Source of the DNA: Paguma larvata
Lineage: Eukaryota; Chordata; Mammalia; Carnivora; Viverridae
NCBI GenBank assembly: GCA_030068075.1
Contig: CM057837.1
Coordinates: 26,213,089-26,277,088 of the forward strand
DNA length: 64,000 bases
Reading direction: 5' to 3'
Made by a program: the position numbers and the translations under genes. Positions 45,475 through 55,153 of this stretch are shown in pieces; within the stretch, counting starts at the first letter, position 1; each line of letters begins with the position of its first letter. Below the pieces are notes generated by a model. That model saw nothing but the letters and a program-made list of their open reading frames with translations, searched no databases and had not been told where the DNA came from.

Positions 45475-48380
45475 TTATACAACGTGGAGTGTGTCTTCCA
45501 GTGTTTGGAACAACGTGGTCTTCACCCCGGAAAGATCAATTTTAAGAAGCTTGATTGATTGATTAAAATCTTTTCAATCTTCAGGATAGGTTTAAATAAA
45601 AATTCTTCCCTGAAATAGAACAGAATGTGTTTTCAAGTAGAAATCACTCCTATTGTCTGAGCCCAAGTGCCGTTTTAATCATTTAAAATCACATCTTAAA
45701 ACCCTTTATCTTCACTATTCTATTTTGATACGAGCTGTGGGGGCTGGAAGGAATAGGACTGAAGAAATTCCTGCAAGAAATTCCTTCTCTACACGTCACC
45801 TGTTCGTGGTCACCTTCTATCAGGTTCTCAAGTTTCCTCTTGGTGGCATGGTCCACGGCAGTGATATCTTTTTGTAACCATAAGACTTTTTTTTATTTCA
45901 AAAAAAGTGTCTAGGAATTATAATGCTTTACCTTGAGCCACAAATATATTGGCCACAAATCTGAACTTTAGGTATTGCCCGCAGTCCTGGATGGTTTCCC
46001 AAGAACACTGGAAGTTCCCAGGTATGAGCTGAATAGCGCTTGGTAAAGGTGGATTTGATCATAATATTGAGCTCTTTCTCGAATCAGCACAGACATTACT
46101 GAAGTCTTCGGCCTGGACCCGAAGAGCTGCAGACATAATTTAAACAAGGATTCGTTTGGGTACTGCATGAATCAAGCTTTTAGAAGTTTAGACTCTGACA
46201 AGAAGCAGCTAAGCTACTGAAAGATAACAGCCTTGTGGGCATTTATCGGATCATTTTTAAAATAGGCAGCCGGATTAATTACAATCGTCACTTGAAATCT
46301 TTCTGTAAGAGAGCCAGGCCTTCTGAAAACATTGATTTTGGTTTCTGTACCTTACAGTTGTCGGTACTGAAAAGAACCTTAGAAAAAAATCAAAGGCAGT
46401 TTCATTGAACGGCATTGCACTTAATGGGCCAGGCAGCTTTTCGCTGGGAACATTGTTGCTCTCCTGTGCGGTTAAGATCCAAGCGAGAAGCCCCAGGGTG
46501 GAATCAGTGTGCCTGCCGATGGCAGTAAGGAGGCTTAAGCTTCAGAGACATTCCAGTGCTCTAATAATGAAATATACGAACATGTCAGTTTTATCATCAT
46601 GAACTAGGAGCCCAAGGGAAAGATGGATGGGGGTGGGTGGGAGGGGGACATGGGCTTCGGTCCTCTTGTGGAATGCTGAGGCCGTTGGGGAAGAGCCTGC
46701 CCTCTCGCCCGCCCCCCACGGGTTCCCTCCCTTCCTCCTACCGTCCCTAGCCTCTGCTGGCACACAGCTTATCCTTTTCCCAGGCCCCTATCTCATTAGG
46801 AAGATGCAGGCCAACAAGTCACGGAGTTATCAGAGAGGAAAGTTCCTATAGACTCTGCTTTTTGGCAGATGTGACCAATGGCAAAGTCATCACATTTCCG
46901 ACTTCTGGGTTCCTGTGCTCAGCGCCTGCTCAGACCACGCGCAGAAAAATATGATCAGTACTCCCTCTGTCGTCTTTATTGATCAGATATGGCCACCACT
47001 GGCCCTGGGAGTGAAGGAGAGCCCCGGGGAACTGCTTCTCATCACTGTTCACTCGGTGAGCGAGGCCAGAGACCTAGGATACGAGAAAAACCTAAAAACC
47101 TCTACTGCAAGAATGAAACCGAAAAGAAACACACAAAAGGAACTCTGCAAACACTCTTTCTCACTATTATTTCAACACCAGCTTGCTTGCCAATGTTCTG
47201 AGATTCTAAAATGTAAATAGATACAGAGAGTTAGTCTGGACCTCTTTTCATTAAATGCTTAATCACTTAGCTCATTTCCATACTGGCATGAATTGACCCT
47301 CGACTTCTCTTTTTCCTTAACCACTTTTTAGGAGAGTAACCTGAAGTTCCTAAGAGTGATCAAGGCAATGTTTTCTCGGGAGACCAGGACAAATAAACAG
47401 CCCACGAAATCCATTTAGATGGTTTACAATTTTGAACCTAGATCTTCGTTGATCTATCTTTTCTTATCCCAGAACAACTTTCACAAAGGTGCCCTTAGTT
47501 CGCTTTGTTTTATAATGACCAACAATGAATCATCTTACTCTAATTCACTTACAGATTTTCTATTTTATTGCTATATTCATGTTTTCCCCTCATACATATT
47601 TTATTATGGTAAGAATTTGAATTTACAGTGAATTAAGAAGCCATCTGCCTTGAAGAATGCATAATAATAACGAAAGATAGGCCCCCAAATTACCCGCCAA
47701 CATGGACGGCTACGATTTCCTTTATAACATTTCCAAAGTGTGTCTGTCTTTCTTCAAGGCCTTTTTCTCTATTGTTGGGGACAAATGTGACTTTTACTTG
47801 AAAGCCACATTTTAAATTGTTTACAATGTATTTTGTTAAGTGAACTAAATTAAATTTCACATACGCCCATTATATTTCTCATCTGTAACCTTTCACAAGA
47901 ATCTCCAAGTAAAAAGTGCTTTCAAACATTCTAAACAACTCGAAGTGTTAAAGATACTATAAATTTTATGTTAGCTGTCTCATTAAACTGAAATTTTTTC
48001 ATTTCTGAATATTTGGAAAATTTATTTTTCTCTTCTCTGTTTTATACTTGAAGTCACTTTTTTAAACTAAGGAATTCTCCCCCCAAATTGCTTTTATTTC
48101 TAAAACCTTCCATGCTAACTAGAATCCGTGTGCTCAGATCTTTAATCAAGACCCAGTGAGAAGAAAGTGGCGACACTTAAAATCGTGAATTCTCTTTAAA
48201 CACAGGAAAGAAAGACAGGGAGAAACGCACATTAAAAAATGCGGCTTCCATGTCAGTGATTAATTTTTCTCATTCATGTGTCAGTCTCTCTGTTTCCTTC
48301 CAGGCAAGGCCCTCTCCATTTAAAAGACACCGTCCAGAGCTATTTTCTCATTCTGAGATGACTACCAAACTCTCCGAGAG
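45475..48380. other. Repeat-poor intronic block, no gene recognised
   Basis: Nearly 3 kb with no SINE, LINE, MIR or LTR resemblance, AT-rich and just downstream of exon 1. Plausible home of intronic regulatory DNA. No exon seen. Confidence 0.5.
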
Positions 48381-48546
48381 AAAATGAAAAGCCTTCCAAA
48401 TGCAAAGGAAGTGAAAGGCACATACGCCAGCACTTTTAATCACTGTAATTCGGTCATTCCATACAGGCTCCCAGCCTGCAGTTCTCTTCCCTACAGTTCT
48501 GAAAAGAACAATTTGTTAACCTGCCAAACAAAACTATCAGGCTGTG

Positions 48547-48594
48547 AAAAAAAGAAAGAAAGAAAGAAAGAAAGAAAAAAAAGAGAGAGAGAGA
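48547..48594. repeat. (AAAG)n and (AG)n microsatellite
   Basis: Six GAAA units, an A run and then GAGAGAGA. Confidence 0.9.
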
Positions 48595-50440
48595 CCAATT
48601 TGGGAGAGAAAATTGATAACATTTTGCTAACTCCAAGGGAAACATTTTAAAAGAAGCAACCAAATGCTGAAAGGAGAAAAAAAGCATGCCCCAGGTAAAC
48701 GGAGGTGTAGAGCAGCAAATCTAAAGAACAGAATTTCTCCTTAGGGGAGAAACCAGTGAAATTTGCAAACCCTCCAGCATCACCATATCCAGTGATTTCT
48801 CAAGAAATAATTTCAGAATGGAGGGAGGGTGGAAAACTTTCCCAGCCCCCAAGCCCTATGCTATACAACCACTAGGTGGCGGCTGCAAAGGCTGCAGGAG
48901 TGAGGGGGTGGGGGGGGGGCGCTGTTTTCTCCACTTCTCTCCCTCCAGGACGCACGGCCCAGTGCAGGAGCCCACTAGCTCCTACCTTGATCCTGTTTGC
49001 TAAAATGCCAGGTTAGGTAAAAAGAAAAAAGCTCAGGCCTTACAATCACCAAGTGACAGCCTCTCCTACAGATCTGTTCTCATCAAAGCTGAGCAATAGA
49101 GCGGGGACGGACGTGCATATTTTAAACTCTTCTGGGGTTTTCAAAGCAAACCTTCCAGGCGGCTGCTTTAGAGCACATGGGACGACAAAACTGCGATGTG
49201 AACGCTGGGTTGAGTTACTGGGCTGTGCACATCCACCCGCACAGCGTGTGCAGAGCCACAAGGTGATGGAACTGGCTGGGTAAACATGAATCGTTTTATT
49301 GGTAGCCAGAAATTCTTCCTTCATTCATCAAAGTGGGTGAATGAAAATACGAAGTAGGTAAGGCATTTTTGTGCACTGCCTCCTGAGTATCCCTCTGAAG
49401 TCAAGACCTTATTTAGGCTCCCTTCTACCTGGGGTATCAAATAAAGCCTCCTCCCATGAAAGAGAAAAACCACTTCCCCTTTTTGTAAAACGGCTGCACG
49501 CCAGAGCTCAAATCTTGGCAAAAGAGATGTTACATAAATTCCAGGTGTTCCTAAATAAGTATGTTTACACGCAATCATTTTAGGAAGCATCTAAGTTTCT
49601 GAGCCACTTTTTCTTTTCTTCTCTTTTCTTTTCATCTCAAGGAAGAGTCAAAATGTGTGTTTATAGCTTTGACCTAGGCTCTCACCCACTTTGTTTTGAT
49701 GATATTTCCTGCCAGCTAAATGCAGGAAATCTAATAATTTGTGCCCAAAATGCATCTAAGCAGCCAGCACACTTAACCTTTCTTTCTTTTTTTTTTTTTT
49801 AACTGAACCCAGATCAGGCAATTCAGTTACCTCTCCCTCCCATCACCAAAGGGGAAAAAAAACAACTCTGAAATACCGAATTATTTTCTAGGTGATTTGT
49901 ACAGCCATTCTCGGGTTATTCTATGAACAGGCTCATTCCTTAACATCTTACTTTGCCTTTAAAAGGCTTCCTTCCACACGACGGGATTTCCCTAAGAAAC
50001 ATTCCCAGAGGATGGTTTCCAGCAATAGCCTATATCAACTCAGCCTGCGCAAGCAAAGACTTGGCTTCTGCTAATCCCCCCCCCCACCCCGCCCCAACAC
50101 ACACCCCAATTCACACTCACAGAGCCATCCCGGGCCGACTCCAAAACCTATTTTGTTTGCATGTTTTGCCCATCTCTTCCTGAATGAATGCTTTTCCAAC
50201 TGACCTTGCAACAGCTGCCGAGATGGCACGGTCTGTAAGGTTAGAGCCGGAAACTAAGGGATATTTTAACATCCTAATCCCTGCAACCTCTACGTTTCTC
50301 GTTCTCTACCCAAGTCCAGATTCTGTGAGCCCAAGGGCAGGAACCCTGAAGCGTCTGCAGAGCAGCTCTCCGAGGTGTCCTGCTCGCGACCAACTCACTG
50401 CGGGCATCCTGCACACGCACAGCCCCAGCCTACACGCCGC
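48595..50440. other. Repeat-poor sequence next to the CpG island, no gene recognised
   Basis: No transposon recognised. Contains G-rich (48904-48921), T-rich (49787-49800) and C-rich (50077-50095) runs. Lies in the first 2 kb of GRK5 intron 1, where regulatory elements are common. Confidence 0.5.
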
Positions 50441-50501
50441 CCGACACCCGCACCCCGGCCCGCGGCGAATAGGCCAGGCACGCACCAGCCCTGCCTCTTA
50501 C

Positions 50502-50553
50502 CTTCCCTGGCTTTCAGCAAGACCGTGTTGGCCACGATGTTTTCCAGCTCCAT
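50502..50553 (-). CDS. GRK5: GRK5 coding exon 1 (first 17 codons plus one base)
   Basis: The minus strand reads ATG and 16 more codons, giving MELENIVANTVLLKARE, then a single G before a GTAAGA donor (donor GT at 50501-50500). The exon therefore ends in phase 1 and the split codon can become the Gly18 of the family. This is the conserved N-terminus of the GRK4 subfamily of G-protein-coupled receptor kinases, serine/threonine kinases that phosphorylate agonist-occupied receptors at the plasma membrane and start desensitisation. In this family the first ~20 residues form the N-terminal helix needed for receptor phosphorylation; the RH and kinase domains lie in later exons outside the window. 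GRK6 has the same first residues. GRK5 is preferred because no further exon is seen in the following 50.5 kb. GRK4 differs at residues 10-11. The start context is weak at -3 (T) but has G at +4. The remaining exons are to the left, beyond position 1. Confidence 0.93.
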
Positions 50554-50596
50554 TGACAGTCGGCGGTCAGCGAGGGAGCCTGCCGGCGGGGCTGTC

Positions 50597-50654
50597 AGCT
50601 GCTGGGGGTGCTGCCGCTGCTGCTGCCGCTGCTCGGGCTGCCGCTGCTGCTGCC
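50597..50654 (-). repeat. Imperfect CAG/CGG-rich trinucleotide tract in the GRK5 leader
   Basis: On the transcribed minus strand this stretch is mostly CAG, CAA-free, interrupted by CGG and CCC/GAG units (plus strand CTG/CCG). In the frame of the GRK5 start it reads as a Gln/Arg-rich segment. Interruptions are frequent, so long pure-repeat expansion is not evident in this allele. Confidence 0.75.
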
Positions 50655-50680
50655 GGAGCCGGGAGCCGGGAGCCGGGAGC
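50655..50680. repeat. 7-bp tandem repeat GGAGCCG, about 3.7 copies
   Basis: GGAGCCG is repeated head to tail three full times plus five bases, directly next to the CAG-rich tract in the GRK5 leader. Confidence 0.85.
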
Positions 50681-50783
50681 GAGCAGCCCGCCTTGCCTAC
50701 CGCATTATTCCTGCTCTTATCCCTCGGAGTTTTCCCCCTCTGCAAAGAGGAGCTGCCGCCGCCGCTTCTTCCTCCCTCTGTGT

Positions 50784-50829
50784 CCCCCCTCCCCCCTCCC
50801 TCAACACTCTCCCCCCCACCCCCCACCCT
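50784..50829 (-). repeat. G-run cluster (plus strand C-runs), possible G-quadruplex
   Basis: The plus strand has several C runs of 5-7 bases separated by a few other bases, so the minus (GRK5 sense) strand carries repeated G runs able in principle to form a G-quadruplex. It lies in the proximal promoter or leader. Confidence 0.5.
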
Positions 50830-50943
50830 CCGCGTTTCTCTGTCACTCCATTCTCCACCCCTCCGGCTCCCTCGGATGCTTTAATGCCTCGGATGCTTCT
50901 GCCTCCCCTCCGTCCCTCCCGGGGGTGTGGTACTAGCAGGCTT

Positions 50944-50953
50944 GGGCGGCCGC
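50944..50953 (+). promoter_or_regulatory. GC box (Sp/KLF) overlapping a NotI-type GCGGCCGC site
   Basis: GGGCGGCCGC contains the GGGCGG core recognised by Sp/KLF factors, immediately beside the NRF1-like site in the CpG island. Confidence 0.5.
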
Positions 50954-50967
50954 ACTGCGCAGGCGCC
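50954..50967. promoter_or_regulatory. NRF1-like site
   Basis: The plus strand reads ACTGCGCAGGCGCC. The core GCGCAGGCGC differs by one base from the palindromic NRF1 consensus GCGCATGCGC. It is 42 bp from the ZNF143-type motif and about 400 bp upstream of the GRK5 ATG. Confidence 0.6.
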
Positions 50968-51008
50968 AGGCGGGCCGCACCTCCTGTCTCGGCGCTCACA
51001 GAGCCGGG

Positions 51009-51026
51009 CCTGCTGGGACTTGTAGT
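51009..51026 (-). promoter_or_regulatory. ZNF143/Staf-type promoter motif
   Basis: The minus strand reads ACTACAAGTCCCAGCAGG, close to the well-known ACTACAATTCCCAGCA promoter element bound by ZNF143. It lies about 460 bp upstream of the GRK5 ATG in the CpG island, a usual position for this motif. Confidence 0.7.
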
Positions 51027-51270
51027 CCTCCCGCAGCGCTGCGCTGGGGCCAGACTGGCGTGCGGCTGTCGGAGTCCGAGACCCGCCCCGGGACTCTCAC
51101 CCAGAGTCAAAGCGGGCGCGGCCTGGGGAGGCTAGGGGCGCGGGGTTGCCAGGGGCAGCAGGCGAATCGAAGGTGGCCCGGCCGAGGCGGAGCCCCCAGT
51201 CCCGGGGCCGGGCTCCCTCTGGCCCGCAACCCGCCTTGCCGAGAGCTGGGAAAGCGAAGTCCACAGGCCA

Positions 51271-51298
51271 CGGCGGCGACGGCGGCGGCGGCGGCGGG
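51271..51298. repeat. (CGG)n run in CpG island
   Basis: About nine CGG units with one CGA interruption, in the densest part of the CpG island upstream of GRK5. Confidence 0.85.
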
Positions 51299-51650
51299 CG
51301 TAGCGCCGGGTTCCGGCAGGAGCCGGTGCGGGTCCTGGCAGCCCCTCCAGGCGTGCTCGGGTGGGAGGAAGGTCAGGCCGACGGGCTCCGCACGCTGCGC
51401 CCGGCCAGTGTGCGCCGTCTCACACGCACACGCGCCGGGACGCCGACAAAGGTGTACTTTGTTTCCTCCGAGGGCGCGAAGGGGTCTGCGAGTCGGCGGC
51501 GCCCCGGCGCTGGTGGCTAGTGTAGCCGCGCGGCCCGAGCGCCCCCTGGTGGCCGCGGGGTGGCGGCGCGGCTGCAGGTCCACGCGGACCGCGCCCCCCA
51601 GGCCTCGGCACCGCCTCCGCGCGCCTGGCGGGCACTTGGGGGATCCGGGC

Positions 51651-52296
51651 GTGGGAAGCGGCTCATTTCTGGTAATAAAGTGCCTTACAGCAAGCGGGGC
51701 CCGCAAATCCACGACCCTCGTTACAGTCAAATATTTCGATGAAAACGCACGCGGAATCGCCCAAGTGGACTGTGGAGAGCAGTAATGAGTAACGGCGGGG
51801 AGCCTGTGTTTGGAAATACGTTTTCAAATTCCAGGCTTATTTATCTTGAGGCTCTGAGCGCCTTTCAGCTGTATGCTCAACATCAGCTTTCAGATCTACT
51901 CTCAGCCTCCCTTCCTTGCTTCCTTTGAACGTCCCACTCCTGGGAAATGTGCCCTCGGTCACCCGTGGTCTGCGACGAGTGTCCTCTGGACTGGGGGAGG
52001 GGCTGCTGGCCCCAGGGAACAATGAGGGCTTTGCCTCCTCTGCATCCTGCGGGCCGGATATCCGCTCAGAAACCCGGCTCTGGGCCTTCTCTGCCAAAAA
52101 GGAGGAAACCTTCTGTCCCCAGGGCTGCCAGGAAGTGGCAGGGAGGTGCCGGGAGAAACAGAGAACAATTACTACACATTGGAGAATGTACAGGAATTAA
52201 TAGACTTTCGAAGCCTTGGAAACCAGAATGGTCGCAGATTTTAACAGCACAGTATTGTCTTGTTCCTGATGCCATATACCCGATTTGAGTCAGAGG
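51651..52296. other. Upstream flank of the CpG island, no gene recognised
   Basis: CpG density falls quickly. Frames extending from the island show no family resemblance. Confidence 0.45.
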
Positions 52297-52420
52297 GTCT
52301 CCCTGGGCCTCACTTATCTTGTGTGCAGAGTGGGGGCAATAACAGTTTGCCTGTCGGAAGACAGGGAGCTGAGCGGATGACTTTTTAGGCATCTTCCACT
52401 GCAGGAATTATTGTTCTAAG
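52297..52420 (+). repeat. MIR fragment
   Basis: 'GGCCTCACTTATCTTGTGTG', 'CAGAGTGGGGGCAATAACAG', sense MIR core. Confidence 0.6.
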
Positions 52421-52639
52421 CAACCCAGGCTTGGGCTTGGCTATACATGCACATGCCCAGAGCCCTGACTGATAACGATGGCGTATTTCTCGGAATCCTA
52501 GACCTGGCAGCATCCTAGAGCTCACCAACTACGGCCTGCGGCCTGTTGGAACCCAAGCTTTGTGTGGCTGAACATTAAAGCAGAACGAAATAAAACTAAG
52601 TAAAATTGATTGCCTTTAGATGGTTTGTGCTCCACAGCG

Positions 52640-52800
52640 GCCTTCTCGAACATTTATGTGCCTCCGGACCACCTAGGGGTCTTGTGAAAATGCAGGTCAC
52701 TAGGTCCACGGTGGGTCCTGAGATTCTGCTGTTTCCAACACCAAGGTCCTGTCAATCTGCTGGTCAGTGGACCGCACTTTGAGTAGCAAAGTTTTATGGT
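52640..52800 (-). mobile_element. hAT-Charlie element (MER20-like)
   Basis: 'GGACCACCTAGGGGTCTTGT', 'GAAAATGCAGGTCACTAGGT', 'CCTGAGATTCTGCTGTTTCC' and 'CAGTGGACCGCACTTTGAGT' match the family with CACTTTGAGAACCACTG ends. Strand is tentative because the ends are similar. Confidence 0.55.
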
Positions 52801-52919
52801 TAGCCATGACCTCCCCCCCACCCAACACTCTGTTATCTTATACCCAGCCCAAGTCCCCAGCGATTGCCTAATTTTACCTAATTGGCCTTTGTAGACATTT
52901 GAGTTGGCAACTCTGGAAA

Positions 52920-53005
52920 ATCCTGCGTGTCCCGACTGATTTTACAGATGTGAAACAGACCCAGAGAGAATAAGTGGGTTCCGCATGGCTATTCAGCACG
53001 TGAAA
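52920..53005 (-). repeat. MIR fragment
   Basis: 'TTTTACAGATGTGAAACAGA', 'CCCAGAGAGAATAAGTGGGT', antisense MIR core. Confidence 0.55.
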
Positions 53006-53126
53006 GCCTAGCTACTCTCCCTGCTGCATGGGAACACATCCTGCCTACAAAATAAATGGTTATACGTCAAGTATCTGTGCCTCGGTGAGTAAATTAGGAC
53101 ATTCCAAAGGGAGAATGGAATGATAA

Positions 53127-53360
53127 TGGCTACATTTACTGGATCTAACTTTGGGCCAGGTCCTGTGCTAAGTGCTTTACGTGGATTATTTCACTGAACA
53201 CAACATCCGGCCGAGGTGGAGAACATAGCTCGCTTTTATAAAGTCACCAGGTTAGGAGAGGTTTTATAAATCGCCTAAGGTCACCCAACTAAGAAGGAGA
53301 AGACATGGGATTTGAACCTAGCAGTCTGACTCAGAGTCTACGCACTTAATTTCTGGCTAC
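53127..53360 (-). repeat. MIR SINE, nearly full length
   Basis: 'TGGGCCAGGTCCTGTGCTAA', 'GTGCTTTACGTGGATTATTT', 'CCTAAGGTCACCCAACTAAG', 'GATTTGAACCTAGCAGTCTG', 'ACTCAGAGTCTACGCACTTA', in antisense consensus order. Confidence 0.9.
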
Positions 53361-54004
53361 CTCAGGCTAGCCAGCAAAACTTGGCTGCAATTGACCTGTT
53401 TGGCTGCCAGAGTGAGCTTAAATTGTACTGTAAGAAAGCAAGGCAGGCAGTTGGCTAAGTGATTAAGACTTAAGGGGGTTTTCCACTCCGCCATTATAGC
53501 TTCCTATAACTCCACCATTATGGCCTTATTCCTTTCAATTAACTGCATTAACAGCTGCAGTCTTCTAGAGAACGAGGTTCGATTCGAGAAAGAGAAGTCT
53601 ATTAAATATCAATAGATCGTTGGAGAATCTTGCTAGCTGAGAGCAAGCATGGAAGTCCAAATGGAAAAGTGGGTGAGCCTGAGAGTCAGTCAAATACTGA
53701 CTTCCAAGTCCGCTCAGGATCAGCTGACCCAGAAGTGCGAAAGAACCAGCATGTCTCGCTCCTCATTTGGCACCTGTATGGCATGGATAAAGCTGCTTGC
53801 TGGGTCAGAGTTCTTGTAAATAGAAATCAACTGTTCAGGAATGTCACAAACTTATCTTGGTCCTAAAATAAAGATTGCTTTTGCCAGAGTAATCCAACTG
53901 GCTTTCTGAATTGCACTGGATCTAGAGTTTTCAAGCCTTTTGGCATCACAGCTTCCTAATCATCAGGAAACAGCTAGGGGTAGTGCTTTCATTCTCCCCT
54001 TTAT
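53361..54004. other. No gene or repeat recognised
   Basis: Nothing supported. Confidence 0.4.
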
Positions 54005-54260
54005 TCTTTCCTTCTTCAGAGTTTACCCTCATGTGCCAGGCACTGCGGGGAAGGCAATGGTGAGGTCCCAGGAGAACTCGCCACTGAAAAGGAAAGCAAG
54101 CTGGAAGCCAAACTACCGACATAAAATGCGATGAGGACATTTTGGACACAAACACAAGGACTTTGAGAACAGAGAGGAAGACTGATTTCAGGCACGTAGG
54201 AAGATTCTGGAGAGGAGAAATGAGAGCTGAAAGTGGGATTGGAAGTGTGGAGTTCCCAGT
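54005..54260 (-). repeat. L2 fragment
   Basis: 'CTCATGTGCCAGGCACTGCG' and 'GGGAAGGCAATGGTGAGGTC' resemble the antisense L2 3' terminus. The rest is diverged. Confidence 0.45.
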
Positions 54261-54336
54261 TGCATTCCCTCCTCTGAGAAGTCTCTTCATGGACAGTCCC
54301 AGGGGTTACCAAATTTGACTTTGAAAATTTTGCCAT

Positions 54337-54734
54337 AATCAAAAAGAATGAAATCTTGCCATTTGCAACTATGTGGATGGAACTGGAGGGTATTATGCTA
54401 AGCGAAATTAGTCAGTCAGAGAAAGACAAATATCATATGACTTCACTCATATGAGAACCTTAAGATCCAAGACAGACGAACATAAGGGAAGGGAAGCAAA
54501 AATAATATAAAAACAGGGAGGGGGACAAAAACATAAGGGACCTTTAAATATGGAGAACAAACAGAGGGCTCCTGGAGGGGGTTGTGGGAGGGGGGATGGG
54601 CGAAATGGGTAAGGGGCATTAAGGAACCTACTCCTGAAATCATTATAGCACTATATGCTAACTAACTTGGATGCAAATTTAAAAAATAAATTAAATAAAA
54701 ATTAACAGGCATTCAAATAAACAAATAAATAAAT
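54337..54734 (+). mobile_element. Young carnivoran L1, 5'-truncated, 3' end
   Basis: 'CTATGTGGATGGAACTGGAG', 'GCTAAGCGAAATTAGTCAGT', 'GACTTCACTCATATGAGAAC', 'GGGCATTAAGGAACCTACTC', then an A-rich tail. Perfect 11-bp TSD AATTTTGCCAT at 54326-54336 and 54735-54745. The clean TSD and consensus-like text point to a recent insertion. Confidence 0.93.
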
Positions 54735-54924
54735 AATTTTGCCATGCCGTAGACCACCAATCGTTCTTTGATTTACTTAATATGTATCTTTACACTCGAG
54801 TTGCTTTAAAAACTTTTATTCATCCTAATCGATAATATTTACGAAATGGGGGTAGTAGTAGAAACATCGCAATTTGGAAACAAGTGACCTCCAAGCAACA
54901 CGTGGGGCCTTAACAGCCTTTGGT

Positions 54925-55153
54925 ATCTTTTTTTTTTTAATTTTTTTTTAACGTTTATTTATTTTTGAGAGACAAAGACAGAACATGAGCAGGGGAAGGG
55001 CAGAGAGAGACGGAGACACAGAAACCAAAGCAGGCTCCAGGCTCTGATGAGCCATCAGCACAGAGCCCGACGTGGGGCTTGAACTCACAGACCGTGAGAT
55101 CATGACCTGAGTTGAAGACGGCCGCTCAACCAACCGAGGCACCCAGGCGCCCC
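54925..55153 (-). mobile_element. SINEC (felid Can-SINE), full length
   Basis: Long T-rich start, body with an extra GATG in 'GGCTCTGATGAGCCATCAGC', head 'GGCACCCAGGCGCCCC'. TSD CAGCCTTTGGT at 54914-54924 and 55154-55164. Confidence 0.95.

Larger units (their letters stand above)
1..50501 (-). other. GRK5: GRK5 intron 1 (partial, runs off the left edge)
   Basis: Begins at the GTAAGA donor after exon 1 and continues to position 1 without a recognised acceptor and exon 2. It holds 21 SINEC copies (14 plus, 7 minus) and many MIR, L2, L1, MLT1 and hAT copies, listed separately. A very long first intron is a known property of GRK5. Confidence 0.8.
50554..50830 (-). promoter_or_regulatory. GRK5: GRK5 5' untranslated region and proximal promoter (edge approximate)
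   Basis: Sequence directly upstream of the GRK5 ATG on the minus strand. It is GC-rich, has an imperfect CAG/CTG-rich segment (50597-50654) and a 7-bp tandem repeat (50655-50680). No TATA box is visible. The transcription start cannot be placed from sequence; somewhere in 50680-51000 is likely. The frame of the GRK5 start stays open through this region back to an ATG at 50826, with no in-frame stop. Confidence 0.6.
50440..51650. promoter_or_regulatory. CpG island over GRK5 exon 1 and promoter
   Basis: CpG dinucleotides are dense here and rare in the flanking tens of kilobases. For example, 51241-51300 alone holds 11 CpG in 60 bases. Exon 1 sits at the left edge. The island contains a GC box, NRF1-like and ZNF143-like sites and a short CGG run. 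This is typical of a broad, TATA-less mammalian promoter. The part upstream of the exon (51060-51650) is the densest and could also drive a divergent noncoding transcript, though nothing in the sequence proves that. Confidence 0.85.

Noticed and set aside
50502..50553. GRK6 or GRK4 as the identity of the exon
   Set aside because: GRK6 shares the N-terminus, but no second exon is visible in 50 kb while GRK6 is compact. GRK4 differs within the first 17 residues. GRK6 is disfavoured, not strictly excluded.
50184..50936. 250-codon plus-strand frame across the CpG island
   Set aside because: It is antisense to GRK5 exon 1, with alanine and proline runs from the CTG/GCC repeats and no family resemblance. 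GC-rich DNA lacks stops by chance.
51060..51785. 241-codon plus-strand frame upstream of GRK5
   Set aside because: Overlaps long frames on other strands of the CpG island; composition (Arg, Ala, Gly, Pro) is that of random GC-rich DNA. A divergent transcript is possible but no protein is supported.
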